Below, piece after piece: positions 1 through 10,796 of a stretch of DNA of 64,000 bases. Each line of letters opens with the position of its first letter. The stretch's first letter is position 1. Source of the stretch: JARYGU01 sp033795365 (GTDB lineage Bacteria; Pseudomonadota; Alphaproteobacteria; Rhizobiales; Rhizobiaceae); NCBI GenBank assembly GCA_033795365.1, contig JARYGU010000016.1, positions 62,001 to 126,000 of the forward strand, given 5' to 3'. The notes under the pieces were generated by a model, which saw only the letters and a list, made by a program, of their open reading frames with translations, ran no database searches and had not been told where the DNA came from. The position numbers and the translations under genes were made by a program.

Positions 1-1434
<1,434 letters not shown>

Positions 1435-1513
1435 GTCATTTCCTTTCAAACATCCCGTTTCCGGGAGGCGATGCCGGGCGCTCACGCGTCTTGCCGGACA
1501 TCAATTCTTTCAC

Positions 1514-1546
1514 CCACAAGTGGCACTCTGTTAACCTGTTTTCAAG
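1514..1546 (-). promoter_or_regulatory. Weak candidate RpoH (heat-shock) promoter of lon
   Basis: On the minus strand a perfect CTTGAA (1546-1541) is followed after 17 nt by CCACTTGTGG. The alphaproteobacterial RpoH -10 is CYTATNT, so the -35 matches well and the -10 poorly. Lon is a classic heat-shock gene, which makes the -35 worth noting. This is inference only. Confidence 0.3.
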
Positions 1547-1761
1547 GCCGCCGAAAACCGCATCCCACGATATCGAAGCGACGAAGCCCCGCGGGCGACA
1601 CCGCCCGCCCATACCGCCGCTCCTGGTCCGCAAGTTGCTGCAGAATCAGCGACATGATCGCGCTGCAAGCATCAATCCGCAACTGCAGGATGACAGGATA
1701 GTGCACCCGCGCGGCAGACAATGCGAGTCGCTAAAAGTCGCGATACGCGCACGGCCTCCGC

Positions 1762-1792
1762 ATGAAAAGGAGAACCCGCCTGCGGCGGGTTC
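1762..1792 (-). terminator. Rho-independent terminator after clpX
   Basis: A 9-bp perfect stem GAACCCGCC/GGCGGGTTC (1772-1780 with 1784-1792) has a 3-nt loop. On the minus strand it is followed by TCCTTTTC. It sits 17 bp past the clpX stop codon. Confidence 0.8.
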
Positions 1793-1808
1793 TTCGAGCT
1801 CACCGATC

Positions 1809-3086
<1,278 letters not shown>

Positions 3087-3379
3087 ATCACTTTCCTTCC
3101 AGCACACCGCACATCCCGATGAATGCCCGGACTTACGCAAACCGCCTTCGAAGCCCTGTTTTCCAGCCCGGCTTCTTCAGGCTTCTGGGGGTACTGACCG
3201 CTCCAGACAATCACTTTTGTCCGCCGGTGGCAACGAATCCCCGCCGAAACCGCACGCTAGGTCGCTGCAAATCAACATAGCATCGGCTGCGATATTAACG
3301 GCTTTGGCGAGCGGATAAAGCCCCAGGACCATTACAAATGTGTCACAAATGCCGCATCTCGCACACAAAAGCTTGATTC

Positions 3380-4012
3380 CTACTCGCCCGAAACGCCTTC
3401 GATAGCCTCACGGCTGGTGATCACCTTGTCGACCAGACCCCAGTCCAGAGCCTCGTCGGCACTCATGAAATGATCTCGGTCGAGGGTCTGTTCCACTTCT
3501 TCGTAAGTGCGGCCGCAATGCTTGACATAGATGTCGTTGAGCCGGCGCTTCATCTTGAGGATATCGCGGGCGTGGCGTTCGATGTCGGAGGCCTGCCCCT
3601 GGAAGCCGCCGGAGGGCTGATGCACCATGATGCGCGCGTTCGGCGTCGCAAAGCGCATGTCCTTGTGGCCGGCGGCCAGAAGCAGCGATCCCATGGATGC
3701 GGCCTGGCCGATGCACAGCGTCGAAACGGCGGGCTTGATGAACTGCATCGTGTCGTAGATCGCCATACCGGAGGTGACGACGCCACCCGGCGAATTGATG
3801 TAGAGCGCGATCTCCTTCTTCGGGTTCTCGGCCTCGAGGAAGAGGAGCTGCGCGCAGACGAGCGTCGCGATGTGGTCTTCCACCGGCCCCGTCAGAAAGA
3901 TGATGCGCTCCTTCAGAAGGCGCGAATAGATGTCGTAGGAGCGCTCGCCGCGGTTGGTCTGCTCCACGACCATAGGAACCAGAGCCATCGCGGTATCTAC
4001 GGGATTTCTCAT
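3380..4012 (-). CDS. clpP: ATP-dependent Clp protease proteolytic subunit ClpP (210 aa)
   Basis: This is the tetradecameric serine peptidase partner of ClpX and ClpA. The catalytic triad is visible: Ser106 in GQAASMGS, His131 in MVHQPSGG and Asp180 in LDRDHFMS. The offset from the E. coli enzyme is constant, which supports the alignment. The ATG at 4012 gives MRNPVDTAMALVPMV, the usual rhizobial start. A strong RpoH-like promoter lies upstream. Rhizobia often have several clpP copies; this is the one linked to clpX and lon, usually called clpP1. Confidence 0.97.
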   Translation of the reverse strand: MRNPVDTAMALVPMVVEQTNRGERSYDIYSRLLKERIIFLTGPVEDHIATLVCAQLLFLEAENPKKEIALYINSPGGVVTSGMAIYDTMQFIKPAVSTLCIGQAASMGSLLLAAGHKDMRFATPNARIMVHQPSGGFQGQASDIERHARDILKMKRRLNDIYVKHCGRTYEEVEQTLDRDHFMSADEALDWGLVDKVITSREAIEGVSGE

Positions 4013-4339
4013 ATCAACCCTTTATCATTACGGCCCGGAAACCCTCGAAAGCGCCGGGAATCAAACATTTTCATCTTCCCTACATAAAGTGTCCCGCCGA
4101 CCGACTTCAAGACAGGCGGCCACTTTGATACGCGCAATTCCAGAATGCGGTTAAAAGCGGAACCTTCGGCGACGATTTCCACAGGGCAAAGCCGCCGGAG
4201 AGTAAAGGAAGGGTGAAGAGGCACGTTCCCTATATGGGGGAGGAAAACCGGCGACGCAAGGCTGTTGCCTCCGCCGGGCCGGAGCGCCATAGTTCCGCCG
4301 TCACGCCCCGAAAACCGAACGATGGAAGGGAGAAGGCCA
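4013..4339. other. clpP/ggt divergent intergenic region, 327 bp
   Basis: No gene is supported. It contains the RpoH-like promoter reading toward clpP and, close to ggt, an A/G-rich ribosome-binding site (GGGAGAAGG, 4328-4336). I see no clear sigma-70 promoter for ggt. Confidence 0.65.
4079..4111 (-). promoter_or_regulatory. Candidate RpoH (sigma-32) promoter for clpP
   Basis: On the minus strand CTTGAA (4111-4106) is followed by a 17-nt spacer and TTTATGTAGG (4088-4079). The alphaproteobacterial RpoH consensus is CTTGAA-N17-CYTATNTNNG; only the first -10 base differs. Transcription would start about 60 nt before the clpP ATG. Confidence 0.65.
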
Positions 4340-6106
4340 ATGGCGACGAAGAAAACCCTGCGGGGATTGCTCGCCGCGCTCTGCCTCGTCCTTGTCCCGG
4401 CGACCGGCCTTTGCCAGCAGGCGTCCGATACGGTCGCGCCGGAGCGCGCAACCGGCACGACCGCCGCCGAACTCGTTCGCGCCAAGACATATATGGTCGC
4501 CGCCGCCAATCCGCTCGCAGCCCGGGCAGGCGCCCGGATGCTGGCCGAAGGCGGCAGCGCGATCGATGCCATGGTGGCGGTCCAGACGGTGCTCGGCCTC
4601 GTCGAGCCGCAATCTTCCGGCATCGGCGGCGGCGCGTTCCTCGTCTATTACGACGCTGCGGCAAAAAAGCTCACCACCTTCGACGGGCGCGAGACGGCGC
4701 CGATGGAGGCGACGCCGAAGCTTTTCCTCGACGCGAAGGGGCAGCCGCTCAAGTTCTTCGACGCAGTCGTCGGCGGTCGTTCCGTCGGCACGCCCGGCGT
4801 AGTGCGGCTGATGGAGGAGACCCACAGGCGTTATGGCAAACTCGACTGGAAAGCCGTTCTGGACCCGGCGATCGCGCTGGCGGAAGGCGGCTTTGAGGTT
4901 TCCCCGCGCTTGGCCGCGCTGATCGCTGCGGAAGAGGGCCGGCTGAAAACCTATCCTGGACCGAGAGAGTATTTCTACGATCGCGACGGCGCACCCCTCA
5001 AGCCCGGCGCAGTGCTGAAGAATCCGGCCTATGCCGAAACGCTCAAAGCAATCGCCGAAGGCGGCGCCGATGCCTTCTACAAGGGGCCGATCGCGGAGGC
5101 GATCGTCGGCACCGTCCGGGAGGCGAAAGGGAATCCAGGCGTCCTGTCCCTTGCCGATCTTTCCAGCTACCGCATCAAGGAGCGCGAACCGCTCTGCATG
5201 TCCTACCGCGCGTTCGACGTCTGCGGCATGGGGCCGCCCTCCTCAGGGGCCGCCGCGGTCGGGCAGATCCTCGGAACGATCGAGAATTTCGACATCCGGG
5301 CGCTCGGCAGCGGCAATGCCGAGAGCTGGCGGCTGATCGGCGACGCCCAGCGCCTCGCCTTCGCGGATCGCGAGCGCTATCTTGCCGACACGGATTTCGT
5401 TCCGGCGCCGATCGATGGGCTGATGGCGAAGGACTATCTCGGCCGCCGCGCCGATCTCCTGGAGGGCGTGCGGGCGCTCGGCGAAGACAGGGCCAAGGCC
5501 GGCGAACCGGAATGGGACCATGCGCTGCTCTTCGGCCGCGACCGGTCCATCGAGCTGCCGTCCACCAGCCATTTCGTCATCGTCGACCCCTTCGGCAATG
5601 TTCTGTCGATGACGACGACGATCGAAAACGGCTTCGGCTCCCGGCTGATGACCAACGGATTCCTGCTCAACAACGAGCTGACCGACTTCTCTTTCGAGAC
5701 GCATGACAACGGCATACCGGTCGCAAACCGCGTCGAACCCGGCAAGCGGCCCCGCTCCTCGATGTCGCCGACCATCGTGATGAAGGACGGCAGGCCGGTG
5801 CTCGCCATCGGCTCGCCGGGCGGCAGCCAGATCATCGGCTATGTGGCGCAGGCGCTGATCGCATGGATCGACTGGGGCATGAATGTCAGCGAGATCGTCG
5901 CCATGCCGCATCTGATCAACCGCTTCGGCCCCTACGAGCTGGAGGCGGGCACGACGGCGGAACAACTGGCCGAACCGCTGCAGGCACTCGGCTACGCGAC
6001 AAAGACCGGCGAGATGAATTCCGGCCTGCACGCGATCGCGATCGGTAAAGACGAGCTGACGGGCGCCGCCGACCCGCGCCGCGAAGGCATGGCCGTTGGA
6101 AAATAG
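4340..6106 (+). CDS. ggt: Gamma-glutamyltranspeptidase / glutathione hydrolase (588 aa)
   Basis: This Ntn-hydrolase of the periplasm cleaves gamma-glutamyl bonds, chiefly of glutathione. A signal peptide (charged MATKKTLRG, hydrophobic core, TGLC) is followed by the large subunit. Autoprocessing should occur before Thr409 in LPSTSHFVIVD, which becomes the nucleophile of the small subunit. The glycine-rich GSPGGSQIIG of the substrate pocket is present. ATG 4340 has GGGAGAAGG 3 nt upstream and yields a clean signal peptide; a longer frame adds 25 Arg/Pro-rich residues unlike the family. The gene stands alone and converges on an orphan antitoxin gene 8 bp away. Confidence 0.95.
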   Translation: MATKKTLRGLLAALCLVLVPATGLCQQASDTVAPERATGTTAAELVRAKTYMVAAANPLAARAGARMLAEGGSAIDAMVAVQTVLGLVEPQSSGIGGGAFLVYYDAAAKKLTTFDGRETAPMEATPKLFLDAKGQPLKFFDAVVGGRSVGTPGVVRLMEETHRRYGKLDWKAVLDPAIALAEGGFEVSPRLAALIAAEEGRLKTYPGPREYFYDRDGAPLKPGAVLKNPAYAETLKAIAEGGADAFYKGPIAEAIVGTVREAKGNPGVLSLADLSSYRIKEREPLCMSYRAFDVCGMGPPSSGAAAVGQILGTIENFDIRALGSGNAESWRLIGDAQRLAFADRERYLADTDFVPAPIDGLMAKDYLGRRADLLEGVRALGEDRAKAGEPEWDHALLFGRDRSIELPSTSHFVIVDPFGNVLSMTTTIENGFGSRLMTNGFLLNNELTDFSFETHDNGIPVANRVEPGKRPRSSMSPTIVMKDGRPVLAIGSPGGSQIIGYVAQALIAWIDWGMNVSEIVAMPHLINRFGPYELEAGTTAEQLAEPLQALGYATKTGEMNSGLHAIAIGKDELTGAADPRREGMAVGK

Positions 6107-6114
6107 CGCGCATT

Positions 6115-6360
6115 TCATTCATCGCCGGAAAACAACCGCGAGACTTCCTGCTCCGCCATCCGGTCGAAATCCGCCGGAACCGAAATTTCTCCCTCAAGGA
6201 GGCACAACCGTTTCACAGGCTTTCCTGGCGGATCGTCCAGAGGAACGACCTTCACCATGGGCTTTCCGGCCTTGGCGATGACGAAGCCTTCCCCTTCAGA
6301 CGCGAGATCGACGAGGCGGGAGAGATTCGTTTTTGCTTCACGCATATTGACGATGCGCAT
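6115..6360 (-). CDS. Orphan Phd/YefM-type antitoxin (81 aa)
   Basis: The start MRIVNMREAKTNLSRLVD and the motif GFVIAKAGKPMVKVVPL are typical of Phd/YefM antitoxins, which bind their own operator through the N-terminus and neutralise a PIN or Fic/Doc toxin through the C-terminus. A toxin gene would be expected immediately downstream on the same strand. Instead the gene ends 8 bp from the convergent end of ggt, so there is no room for one. It is therefore an orphan, perhaps the relic of a lost module or a trans-acting regulator. An in-frame ATG at 6372 is an alternative start. Confidence 0.85.
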   Translation of the reverse strand: MRIVNMREAKTNLSRLVDLASEGEGFVIAKAGKPMVKVVPLDDPPGKPVKRLCLLEGEISVPADFDRMAEQEVSRLFSGDE

Positions 6361-6458
6361 ATCTCGCCCCATCAAGTCCGTCCGACATCTTAGCTGAATT
6401 GCCATCTTTCGCCAGAACGCGTTTTCAGCCGGCGCCAAATCCGCTACGCATCCTTTCC

Positions 6459-7706
6459 ATGATCAAGCCATTTCCATTTCTTTCCATCGATCCCGCCACC
6501 CGTCGTGTCTCGCTCGACGTGCGCGATCCGGCCTTCTACCGCGATCCCAATCCGGTCTATGCCGCCCTGCATGCGCACTGTCCGACGTTCTACTGGCAGG
6601 AACAGCGCAAATGGTACTTCACCAGCTATGATCAGGTGAACGCGCTGCTGCGCGACCGCCGCTTCGGACGGCAGGTGCTGCATGTCGCAAGCCGCGAGGA
6701 GCTCGGCCTGCCGGAACCCCTGCCGCATCTTCGCCATTTCGACGCTGCCGAAGCCTGGTCGTTGCTGGAGCTGGAACCGCCGGAGCACACGCGCCTGCGT
6801 ACGCTCGTCAACCGTGCCTTCGTCTCGCGCCAGATCGAGCGGCTGACACCCGAGATCACCGCGCTATGCCACGGCACGATCGACCGTTTCGAGAAGGAGC
6901 GCCGGGTCGAGCTGCTTTCCGCCTTCGCCGACATCCTGCCGGTAACGATGATCGCGCGGATGATCGGCATCCCGGACGAGATGGGTCCGCAGCTTCTGAA
7001 ATGGTCCCATGCCTATGTGCGGATGTACATGTTCGGCCGCACGCAAACCGACGAACACGCGGCCGACAGGGCAGCGGCGGAATTCGCCTCCTATGTGAGA
7101 AGCATCATCGCCGAACGGCGTGCCTCCCCGCGCGACGATCTGCTCACCCATATGATCCACACCGAGCACAAGGGCCAGCTCCTGACCGAAGACGAGCTAA
7201 TCTCCACGACGATCGTGCTGCTCAATGCCGGCCACGAGGCGACGGTGCACCAGATCGGCAATGCGGTGCGCACGATCCTCGAAAGCGGCCTCGATCCGGC
7301 CGGCCTGTTTACGGACGCCCAGGCGACGGAACGGACTGTCGAGGAATGCCTGCGCATCAGCGCGCCCGTCCACATTTTCGAGCGCTACGCGCTGGAAGAC
7401 GCCGAGATCGACGGCATATCCTTCAGGAGGGGCGAGAAAGCCGCCCTCATTCTGGCCGCGGCCAATCTGGATCCGCGAAAATTCGACGATCCCCTCGCCT
7501 TCCGGCCGACGCGCAACGAGGGGGCGAACCTCTCCTTCGGCGCCGGCATCCATTTCTGCATCGGCGCACCGCTGGCAAGGCTCGAACTCAACATCGCGCT
7601 CCCCATCCTCTTCGAACGGCTGCCGGGGCTCAAAATGACGAAGACGCCGGCCGTCAAGGACGTCTACCATTTCCACGGGCTGGAGACGCTGGAGCTTGCG
7701 TGGTGA
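6459..7706 (+). CDS. Cytochrome P450 (415 aa)
   Basis: This is a haem-thiolate monooxygenase of the soluble bacterial type. The I-helix oxygen-activation motif AGHEAT is at 257-262, the K-helix ExxR pair is Glu296/Arg299, and the haem-ligand loop FGAGIHFCIGAPLAR contains Cys367. No transmembrane anchor is present. I see no ferredoxin or reductase gene nearby, so electrons must come from elsewhere. The substrate cannot be deduced from neighbours (orphan antitoxin, cupin). Start ATG 6459 was chosen because the family N-terminus aligns with MIKPFPFLSIDP; upstream in-frame sequence looks non-coding. Confidence 0.93.
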   Translation: MIKPFPFLSIDPATRRVSLDVRDPAFYRDPNPVYAALHAHCPTFYWQEQRKWYFTSYDQVNALLRDRRFGRQVLHVASREELGLPEPLPHLRHFDAAEAWSLLELEPPEHTRLRTLVNRAFVSRQIERLTPEITALCHGTIDRFEKERRVELLSAFADILPVTMIARMIGIPDEMGPQLLKWSHAYVRMYMFGRTQTDEHAADRAAAEFASYVRSIIAERRASPRDDLLTHMIHTEHKGQLLTEDELISTTIVLLNAGHEATVHQIGNAVRTILESGLDPAGLFTDAQATERTVEECLRISAPVHIFERYALEDAEIDGISFRRGEKAALILAAANLDPRKFDDPLAFRPTRNEGANLSFGAGIHFCIGAPLARLELNIALPILFERLPGLKMTKTPAVKDVYHFHGLETLELAW

Positions 7707-7736
7707 AGCAGATTATCTGAAAGAACTCGCATACGA

Positions 7737-7761
7737 ATGAGATATCGGCCGGATATCTCAT
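7737..7761. terminator. Perfect hairpin between convergent P450 and cupin genes
   Basis: A 10-bp perfect inverted repeat ATGAGATATC/GATATCTCAT surrounds a 5-nt loop. It lies 30 bp past the P450 stop and overlaps the cupin stop codon. No U-tract follows, so it is a candidate bidirectional terminator or mRNA 3'-end stabiliser. Confidence 0.5.
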
Positions 7762-8114
7762 ACGTTTCCGGGCACGCGTATCACATAATCTTTCCGAGTC
7801 GTTTCAACGACTTCCCAGGTTCCCTTGAAGCCGGGCTTTAGGATGAGGCGGTCGCCCGCCTTCAAGTCGAAGATATCTCCCTCGTCCGAGGTGACGATCG
7901 AGTGGCCGGCGGTGATGTGGAAATATTCCCACTCGTCGTATTCGATGCGCCATTTTCCGGGCGTGGCCTCCCAAATGCCGGAATAGAGGCCGCCGTCGGC
8001 CTCCTCTATGTTCCAGCTGCGGAATTCCGGCGCGCCTGAGATGATCCTGTCTTCGACCGGTCGCCCGGCCTCCGGCACGATCGCCGATATGTCGAAACGC
8101 AAAGCCTTGCTCAT
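7758..8114 (-). CDS. Cupin-domain protein (118 aa)
   Basis: A small single-domain cupin of the Cupin_3 (DUF861) type. The segment EYDEWEYFHITAGHSIVTSDEGDIFDLKAGDRLILKPGFKGTWEV, about residues 58-102, shows the beta-barrel pattern and the GDRLILKPGFxGTWEV tail seen in this family. The exact reaction is unknown; relatives include ureidoglycine aminohydrolase domains, but most family members are uncharacterised. ATG 8114 has an AGAAGG site 5 nt away; the adjacent ATG at 8117 is equally possible. It is convergent with the P450 gene and downstream of the sulfhydrylase gene by 52 bp, possibly read as an operon from 9449. Confidence 0.8.
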   Translation of the reverse strand: MSKALRFDISAIVPEAGRPVEDRIISGAPEFRSWNIEEADGGLYSGIWEATPGKWRIEYDEWEYFHITAGHSIVTSDEGDIFDLKAGDRLILKPGFKGTWEVVETTRKDYVIRVPGNV

Positions 8115-8165
8115 CATGTCCTTCTTCCGGTGATCGTCGGTCGTCGGCGCCGGCTTGGTGGGCCG

Positions 8166-9449
8166 TCAGGCTTTCGCCAGCGCCTGTTCGAGATCGGCGA
8201 TGATGTCTTCCACATCCTCGATGCCGATCGAGAGACGCACGACGTCCGGGCCGGCGCCCGCTGCGATCTGCTGTTCCTCCGTCAACTGCCGGTGCGTGGT
8301 CGAAGCCGGATGGATGACGAGAGAGCGCGTATCGCCGATATTGGCAAGGTGGGAGAACATCTCCAGCGCTTCCACGAAGCGCTTGCCGGATTCATAGCCC
8401 CCCTTCAGGCCGAACGTGAAGACGGCACCCGCCCCTTTCGGCGAATAACGCTGCTGGAGCGCATGGTTCGGATCGTCCGCGAGCCCGGCATAATTGACCC
8501 AGGAAACCTTGTCGTGCTCCTTGAGCCACTCTGCAGCGACGAGCGCGTTGTCGCTGTGGCGCTGCATGCGCAACGGCAGGGTCTCGATCCCCGTCAAGAT
8601 CTGGAAGGCGTTGAACGGCGAGATCGCCGGACCGAAATCGCGAAGACCGAGCACGCGGCAGGCGATTGCGAAGGCGAAATTGCCGAAGGTCGAATGCAGC
8701 ACTATCCCGCCATATTCCGGGCGCGGCTCCGACAGCGCCGGATATTTGCCCGAAGCCGACCAGTCGAACGTCCCGCCGTCGACGATGACGCCGCCCATCG
8801 AATTGCCGTGGCCGCCCATGAACTTCGTCAGGGAATGCACGACGACATCGGCGCCGTGCTCGAGCGGGCGCAGGAGATAGGGTGTCGCCATGGTGTTGTC
8901 GACGATTAGCGGCAGGCCGCGGCGGTGGGCGATCTCGGCGATCGCGGCGATATCGACGAAGGTGCCGCCGGGGTTGGCGAGGCTCTCGATGAAGATGCCC
9001 TTGGTCTTGTCGTCGATCTGGCTTTCGAAGGTGGAGAGATCTCCGGTGTCGGCCCATCGCACATGCCAGTCGAAGGACTTGAAGGAGTGGCCGAACTGGT
9101 TGATCGATCCGCCATAGAGCCTGCGAGCCGCGATGAAATTGTCACCTGGCCCCATGATCGTGTGGAAGACGATGAATTGCGCGGCGTGGCCGGAGGCTAC
9201 GGCAAGGGCGGCGGTGCCGCCTTCGAGCGCCGCCACGCGCTCTTCGAGTACGGCCTGCGTCGGGTTCATGATACGGGTATAGATATTGCCGAAGGCCTGA
9301 AGGCCGAAAAGGGAAGCGGCGTGATCGGTATCGTTGAAGACGAAGCTGGTCGTCTGGTAGATCGGTGTCGCCCGCGCTCCGGTCGTCGGATCCGGCTGTG
9401 CGCCGGCATGGATCGCAAGCGTCGAGAATCCGGGTTTGTCCTTGGTCAT
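8166..9449 (-). CDS. O-acetylhomoserine sulfhydrylase / aminocarboxypropyltransferase, PLP-dependent (427 aa)
   Basis: A Cys/Met-metabolism PLP enzyme that makes homocysteine from O-acetyl- (or O-succinyl-) homoserine and sulfide. The N-terminal FSTLAIHAGAQPDPTTGARATPIYQTTSF and the PLP-lysine motif HSLTKFMGGHG with Lys209 fit the MetY group, which is longer than MetZ/MetB (about 390 aa). In rhizobia this gene is annotated as metZ or metY by different pipelines, so I leave the symbol empty. ATG 9449 follows GGGAGG. A promoter with a palindrome in its spacer lies just upstream. Confidence 0.9.
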   Translation of the reverse strand: MTKDKPGFSTLAIHAGAQPDPTTGARATPIYQTTSFVFNDTDHAASLFGLQAFGNIYTRIMNPTQAVLEERVAALEGGTAALAVASGHAAQFIVFHTIMGPGDNFIAARRLYGGSINQFGHSFKSFDWHVRWADTGDLSTFESQIDDKTKGIFIESLANPGGTFVDIAAIAEIAHRRGLPLIVDNTMATPYLLRPLEHGADVVVHSLTKFMGGHGNSMGGVIVDGGTFDWSASGKYPALSEPRPEYGGIVLHSTFGNFAFAIACRVLGLRDFGPAISPFNAFQILTGIETLPLRMQRHSDNALVAAEWLKEHDKVSWVNYAGLADDPNHALQQRYSPKGAGAVFTFGLKGGYESGKRFVEALEMFSHLANIGDTRSLVIHPASTTHRQLTEEQQIAAGAGPDVVRLSIGIEDVEDIIADLEQALAKA

Positions 9450-9476
9450 TTGAGCCTCCCATTCTGAACAGGCGGC

Positions 9477-9505
9477 ACTATTCCAGACCCGACGGGGTCG
9501 GTCAA
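9477..9505 (-). promoter_or_regulatory. Candidate promoter of the sulfhydrylase gene with spacer palindrome
   Basis: On the minus strand TTGACC (9505-9500), a 17-bp spacer and AATAGT (9482-9477) form a plausible sigma-70 promoter. The spacer contains GACCC-N4-GGGTC (9486-9499), a perfect inverted repeat placed where a repressor would block RNA polymerase. I see no SAM riboswitch fold. Confidence 0.45.
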
Positions 9506-9562
9506 AGAACGAATTTGCCGCAACCACCATCTCTGCGGCTGAACGTCCGCCCGGCAGCTACC

Positions 9563-9991
9563 TCAACCGATCAGGCGCGGATATTCGATCGCAGGGCAAC
9601 GATCCATGACCACCTTGATACCCGCCTCCTCGGCTCTCGCAGCGGCGGCATCGTCACGCACGGAAAGCTGCCCCCAGATCACCTTCGGCAGCGGCTCCAT
9701 GCGAAGGATTTCCTCGACGAGCGCCGGCAGCGCACTGGCGTTCCTGAACACGTCGATCATGTCGACGGCGTCGGGAATGTCGGAAAGGCGCGCGACCACC
9801 GCCTGCCCCTGGATTTCCCTGCCGGCATGTCCGGGATTGACCGGTATGACGCGATAGCCCTTGCGCAGCAGGAATGCCATGACCCTGTGGCTCGGCCGCT
9901 CGGGATTCGGCGAGGCGCCGACCAGCGCGATGGACTTCGTCGAGCGCAGGATGTCGGCGAGATAATAGTCCGGATAGCTGTCGTGGTTCAT
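9563..9991 (-). CDS. CoA-binding (Rossmann) domain protein, copy 1 of tandem pair (142 aa)
   Basis: A YccU-type CoA_binding_2 domain: SIALVGASPNPERPSHRVMAFLL forms the nucleotide-binding beta-alpha-beta and VIPVNPGHAGREIQG the second strand and loop. A conserved DRCPAIEYPRL tail closes the domain. The function of these stand-alone domains is not established; a CoA or adenosine-containing ligand is inferred. ATG 9991 (MNHDSYPDYYL) was preferred to the ATG at 10006 because AGGA lies 8 nt before it. The adjacent upstream gene encodes a clear paralogue with the same layout. Confidence 0.85.
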   Translation of the reverse strand: MNHDSYPDYYLADILRSTKSIALVGASPNPERPSHRVMAFLLRKGYRVIPVNPGHAGREIQGQAVVARLSDIPDAVDMIDVFRNASALPALVEEILRMEPLPKVIWGQLSVRDDAAAARAEEAGIKVVMDRCPAIEYPRLIG

Positions 9992-10075
9992 CGCTATTGT
10001 CCTCATGTCTCGTCGGACAATTGGAGCAAGCTCGATTCAAGTCAATACGCCATTGCACGGTGACGTGGCGGCAAC

Positions 10076-10513
10076 TCAGGAGGCCCATCGCATCAGCTGC
10101 GGATATTCGGTCACCGGGCAGCGATCCATGACGACATTGATACCGGCAGCTTCCGCCTTTGCGGCGGCAGCATCGTCGCGCACCGTGAACTGGCCCCATA
10201 TCACCCCGGGCAGCGGTTCCAGCCTCAAAACCTCGTCCACGACGGTATCGAACCGGTTCGCAGCCCGGAAGACGTCCACCATGTCTATCGGCTCCTCGAT
10301 ATCGGCGAGATGCCCGTAGACCTCCTGCCCGAGGATAGTCTTGCCGGCATGGCCGGGATTGACGGGGATGACGTGGTAGCCCTTGCCGAGCAGAAAGCCC
10401 AGCACGCCGTAGCTCGGACGCGAATCGTTCGGCGACGCCCCGACCATCGCAATCGTCCTCACATTGCGAAGGATGCTGCAGATATAGGCTCTCGAATAAT
10501 GATCGTGATCCAT
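10076..10513 (-). CDS. CoA-binding (Rossmann) domain protein, copy 2 of tandem pair (145 aa)
   Basis: A paralogue of the next gene downstream: both begin M-[ND]-HD, share TIAMVGASPN/SIALVGASPN, VIPVNPGHAG, VIWGQ, VRDDAAA and VVMDRCP, and have the same length. The two genes are 84 bp apart on the same strand and are best explained by a local duplication. GAGGAGG precedes the ATG by 6 nt. The ligand is presumed to be CoA-like; no catalytic residues are evident. The duplication suggests a heteromer or divergent ligand preference, which is inference. Confidence 0.85.
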   Translation of the reverse strand: MDHDHYSRAYICSILRNVRTIAMVGASPNDSRPSYGVLGFLLGKGYHVIPVNPGHAGKTILGQEVYGHLADIEEPIDMVDVFRAANRFDTVVDEVLRLEPLPGVIWGQFTVRDDAAAAKAEAAGINVVMDRCPVTEYPQLMRWAS

Positions 10514-10796
10514 GGAAGCCTCCTCTCGGGCTTCGCAGCAGAACCATTTCTCGCAGCTTGCCGCGCAAGCATTCCGAAATCGGTTCCGTCACAATCATAA
10601 CGCAATTTCCTAAAATTCGCGATCCGCAATTGCCGTCAGAATGACCCTGCGCAGGCGTGGATTGTCTCAAAATTGCACGGTTTTGCGGTATTTTCCGAGA
10701 ACTACGATCGCGAAACGCAAAGTGCCGATTGCAAATCGAACAAATTCGGCGGATGAAGGCGGTCGGTCCTGCCCTGCGAAATCCCCGAGGTTCGAA

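Larger units (their letters stand above)
1435..1808. other. lon-clpX intergenic region, 374 bp
   Basis: No supported gene. It holds the clpX terminator hairpin near its clpX end and the probable lon promoter. Open frames here are short, overlap one another in several frames, and have no recognisable product. Confidence 0.7.

Noticed and set aside
9450..9562. SAM riboswitch before the sulfhydrylase gene
   Set aside because: Known in related bacteria, but the sequence lacks the SAM-II conserved loops; a promoter with a palindrome explains the region better.
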